NCBI GenBank assembly: GCA_016198945.1
Contig: JACQHO010000056.1
Span: 1-8,839 of the forward strand
Length of the DNA stretch: 8,839 bases
Source: Nitrospirota bacterium
Lineage (GTDB): Bacteria; Nitrospirota; Nitrospiria; JACQBZ01
Direction of reading: 5' to 3'
A model generated the notes under the pieces. It was given only the letters and a program-made list of their open reading frames with translations, was not told the origin of the DNA and searched no databases. A program made the translations under genes and the position numbers. Numbering within the stretch: the first letter of the stretch is position 1; every line of letters starts with the position of its first letter. Positions 7,086 to 8,839 of the stretch are shown in pieces.

Positions 7086-7847
7086 TCATGAATGAGCCCG
7101 AAACGGTTCTTTCAAAACGTCCGGTAGTTTCGCGTCCCCTTTTCGGATCATCTCCTCCGCAATCCACCAGTCCCAGGGCCCGTTGATATCGAACCCCTCG
7201 ACGCCCTCCGTGATAAACGGCGCGATGATTTTTCCGGCGATGGAGCGGCCCGTGAAGACGACGCGCGACCAGGCCATTTCCAGACTGGCATTCTGGACGT
7301 AGACGGGCGGGAGGGCCTGGTAGGGCATGCTGTGCCACGGCGGATCCTCCGGGGCGTTTGGAAGCAACGGGACCATCGCCATTCCCCGGAGAACCCACAT
7401 TTTCCCGGGATGCTGGCCGCACAACTCGACCGCCCGCAACGAATCGAGCACCTCATGTTCCGAAAACTGGTTCCAGGCGCGGCGGATCGTTGCCGCGTTT
7501 CGGAACGGGCTGGTCGGGCGAAGGATGCTGAAGGCGTCATACGCGCGGCCCTGCCCCTTCAATCTTTGCAAGGCATGTTCGACCCATTCAATATCGGGGG
7601 ATAGATCGCCCGCAAATTCCGGCGGCCTTAGGAACGGGACCTCCGCGCCGTAATGGCGGGCGACATCGGCCGTCGCTTCGGAATCCGTGGAAATGACGAC
7701 GTCCGAAAAAACGCCGCTTTCGACCGCCGATGCGATCGTGTAGGCGATCAACGGATGCCCGGCCAGCAAACGGACATTCTTCCCGGGAACCCGCTTCGAG
7801 CCCGCGCGGGCCGGAATCAATGCGACGATCGTCGGTCGGGACGTCAT
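7086..7847 (-). CDS. CMP-sugar synthetase, acylneuraminate cytidylyltransferase family
   Basis: The 253-residue length is normal for a stand-alone member of this family. These enzymes use CTP to convert a 2-keto sugar acid (sialic, legionaminic, pseudaminic, Kdo-like) into a CMP-sugar, releasing pyrophosphate. The N-terminal CTP-binding signature IPARAGSKRVPGKN (11-24) is complete. Also visible are VISTDS (51-56), ILRPTSPFR (108-116), a HPGKMW segment (146-151), VQNAS (184-188) and the late metal-binding region EGFDINGPWDW (217-227). D220 is present; N222 stands where many relatives have a second Asp. There is no fused phosphatase or other domain. The gene starts eight bases after the aldehyde dehydrogenase stop with AGAGG just upstream, and is followed after 23 bases by the transketolase. 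No NeuB-like or Kdo-synthase-like gene is in the window, so the activated sugar is unknown; calling it NeuA would be premature. Confidence 0.9.
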   Translation of the reverse strand: MTSRPTIVALIPARAGSKRVPGKNVRLLAGHPLIAYTIASAVESGVFSDVVISTDSEATADVARHYGAEVPFLRPPEFAGDLSPDIEWVEHALQRLKGQGRAYDAFSILRPTSPFRNAATIRRAWNQFSEHEVLDSLRAVELCGQHPGKMWVLRGMAMVPLLPNAPEDPPWHSMPYQALPPVYVQNASLEMAWSRVVFTGRSIAGKIIAPFITEGVEGFDINGPWDWWIAEEMIRKGDAKLPDVLKEPFRAHS

Positions 7848-7852
7848 GGCAG

Positions 7853-7857
7853 CCTCT
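7853..7857 (-). promoter_or_regulatory. Ribosome binding site of the CMP-sugar synthetase
   Basis: AGAGG lies five bases upstream of the ATG at 7847 and overlaps the TAG stop of the aldehyde dehydrogenase. It supports both the start and co-translation of the two genes. Confidence 0.6.
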
Positions 7858-8839
7858 AAACCGCGCGGGGATCGAAATTAATGTAAACGGTCTTCCAGTC
7901 CGAGTAGACGTCCAGCGCCTCCGTGCCGGCCTCGCGCAGACCGTTGCCCGACTGCTTCAGCCCGCCGAACGGCATATGCGGCTCGCTGCCGTAGGTCGCG
8001 CCGTTCACGACCGCGACGCCGGACTGAATGCGGGACAGGAAGACCATGGCGCGATTCATGTCGGTCGTATGAATGGCCGCGGTCAGGCCGAACGGCGAAT
8101 CGTTGGCCAGACTCAGCGCCTCCTCAAAATTGCGGACGCGGTAGAGACAGGTGATCGGGCCGAACAGTTCGGCGCGGGAGATGGTGTCCCGGGCCGAAAC
8201 ATTTTCGATCAGCGTCGGGGCCATGAAAAATCCGTCGCGGTGCGCGGGCGTCGTCAACCGCCGGCCGCCGGTCAGGACGACCGCCCCGGCCGAGCGGGCC
8301 TGCTCGACGGCGTTGAGCATGTTTTTAAGCTGTTCCTCGTTGATCACGGGGCCCAGATCGTCGTCGTCCCCGTTTCCGATTTTCAACTGTTCGGTCTGTT
8401 TCATCATCCGGTCGCGGAAGGCTTCATAAACCGACTCCACGATGATCAACCGGCTTCCGGCCGCGCATCGCTGGCCGGCATTGCTGAAGGCCGACAGAAC
8501 GGCCGACCGGACGGCCAGATCCAGATCGGCGTCTTCACAGACGATCAGCGGATTTTTTCCCCCCAGTTCCAGGCAGACCTTCGCCAGCCGCTCCCCGGCC
8601 GCTTTCGCGATGATCCGGCCGACCTCACACGATCCGGTAAAGCTGACCACGGCCACGTCGGGGGACTCCACCAGCGGAGCGCCGGCCTCCCCGCCGTATC
8701 CCTGGACGACATTGAAAACGCCGTTCGGCAGGCCGACCGCATGAAGAAGCCTGGCAAACGCCCAGGCCGTGGCCGGCGCATCCTCGGACGCCTTCAGCAC
8801 GGCCGAATTTCCGCAGAGCAGCGCCGGAAAGGCCTTCCA
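7856..8839 (-). CDS. NAD-type aldehyde dehydrogenase, N-terminal part outside window
   Basis: 327 residues run in an open frame from the right edge to TAG. The fragment begins WKAFPALLCGNSAVLK, which in full-length members (about 480-500 residues) falls near residue 150, so roughly the first third is missing. The enzyme oxidises an aldehyde to a carboxylic acid with NAD(P)+. Visible in fragment numbering: K16 and E19 in LKASED (Glu here usually favours NAD+), FTGSCEVG (67-74), general base E91 in LELGGKNP, nucleophile C125 in NAGQRCAAGSR, ELFGPI (224-229) with a cofactor-contacting Glu, and the C-terminal HMPFGGLKQSGNGLREAG (288-305). All catalytic residues are intact. The tail resembles semialdehyde dehydrogenases, but the substrate cannot be assigned. 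It is eight bases from the CMP-sugar synthetase, yet is visibly more GC-rich than genes further downstream. A GTG at 8800 is an internal valine, not the start. Confidence 0.93.
   Translation of the reverse strand, partial: WKAFPALLCGNSAVLKASEDAPATAWAFARLLHAVGLPNGVFNVVQGYGGEAGAPLVESPDVAVVSFTGSCEVGRIIAKAAGERLAKVCLELGGKNPLIVCEDADLDLAVRSAVLSAFSNAGQRCAAGSRLIIVESVYEAFRDRMMKQTEQLKIGNGDDDDLGPVINEEQLKNMLNAVEQARSAGAVVLTGGRRLTTPAHRDGFFMAPTLIENVSARDTISRAELFGPITCLYRVRNFEEALSLANDSPFGLTAAIHTTDMNRAMVFLSRIQSGVAVVNGATYGSEPHMPFGGLKQSGNGLREAGTEALDVYSDWKTVYINFDPRAV

Noticed and set aside
7086..7847. Naming the cytidylyltransferase neuA and the locus a sialic acid cluster
   Set aside because: The family covers several CMP-sugars. 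No sialic acid synthase, epimerase or sialyltransferase motif is visible in the window, so the specific name is unsupported.
1..8839. CRISPR arrays, insertion sequences, tRNA or rRNA genes, long repeats
   Set aside because: I found no regularly spaced repeats, transposase-like frames, terminal inverted repeats or RNA gene signatures. Nearly every base is inside one of the seven genes, and no gene-free stretch exceeds 23 bases.

Overview
The window is one tightly packed run of seven protein-coding genes, all on the minus strand, so transcription reads from the right edge toward the left. Both end genes are cut by the window. No RNA gene, mobile element, CRISPR array, terminator or convincing promoter is visible. 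Gene-to-gene distances run from a 20-base overlap to a 23-base gap, so the genes very likely form one operon or part of one. The content is a cell-surface polysaccharide (capsule, exopolysaccharide or O-antigen) locus of a Gram-negative-type bacterium. GC is moderate to high and uneven: sampled lines average about 67% in the right-hand gene and about 50% in the left-hand gene. The lineage cannot be fixed from the sequence.

In transcription order: (1) the C-terminal two thirds of an NAD-type aldehyde dehydrogenase (7856-8839, start outside the window); (2) a 253-residue CMP-sugar synthetase of the acylneuraminate cytidylyltransferase family (7086-7847); (3) a 632-residue single-chain transketolase-like TPP enzyme (5164-7062); (4) a 572-residue protein resembling capsule polysaccharide biosynthesis proteins, probably a glycosyltransferase (3432-5150); (5) a class I SAM-dependent methyltransferase (2540-3451); (6) a GT4 glycosyltransferase of the WbaZ-like type (1428-2543); (7) a polyprenyl-phosphate hexose-1-phosphate transferase of the WcaJ type (1-1417), whose last few residues and stop lie just off the left edge.

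A coherent reading is that genes 1-3 help make an unusual sugar and activate it as a CMP-sugar. Gene 7 would start the repeat unit on the lipid carrier, genes 4 and 6 would add sugars, and gene 5 would methylate the glycan or a precursor. The pairing of a transketolase and a CMP-sugar synthetase, with no sialic-acid-type or Kdo-type condensing enzyme inside the window, is the most interesting point. The true CMP-sugar cannot be read from sequence and may not be a sialic acid. The transketolase keeps its cofactor and catalytic residues, but by eye alignment it lacks several usual sugar-phosphate contacts, which suggests a specialised acceptor or donor.
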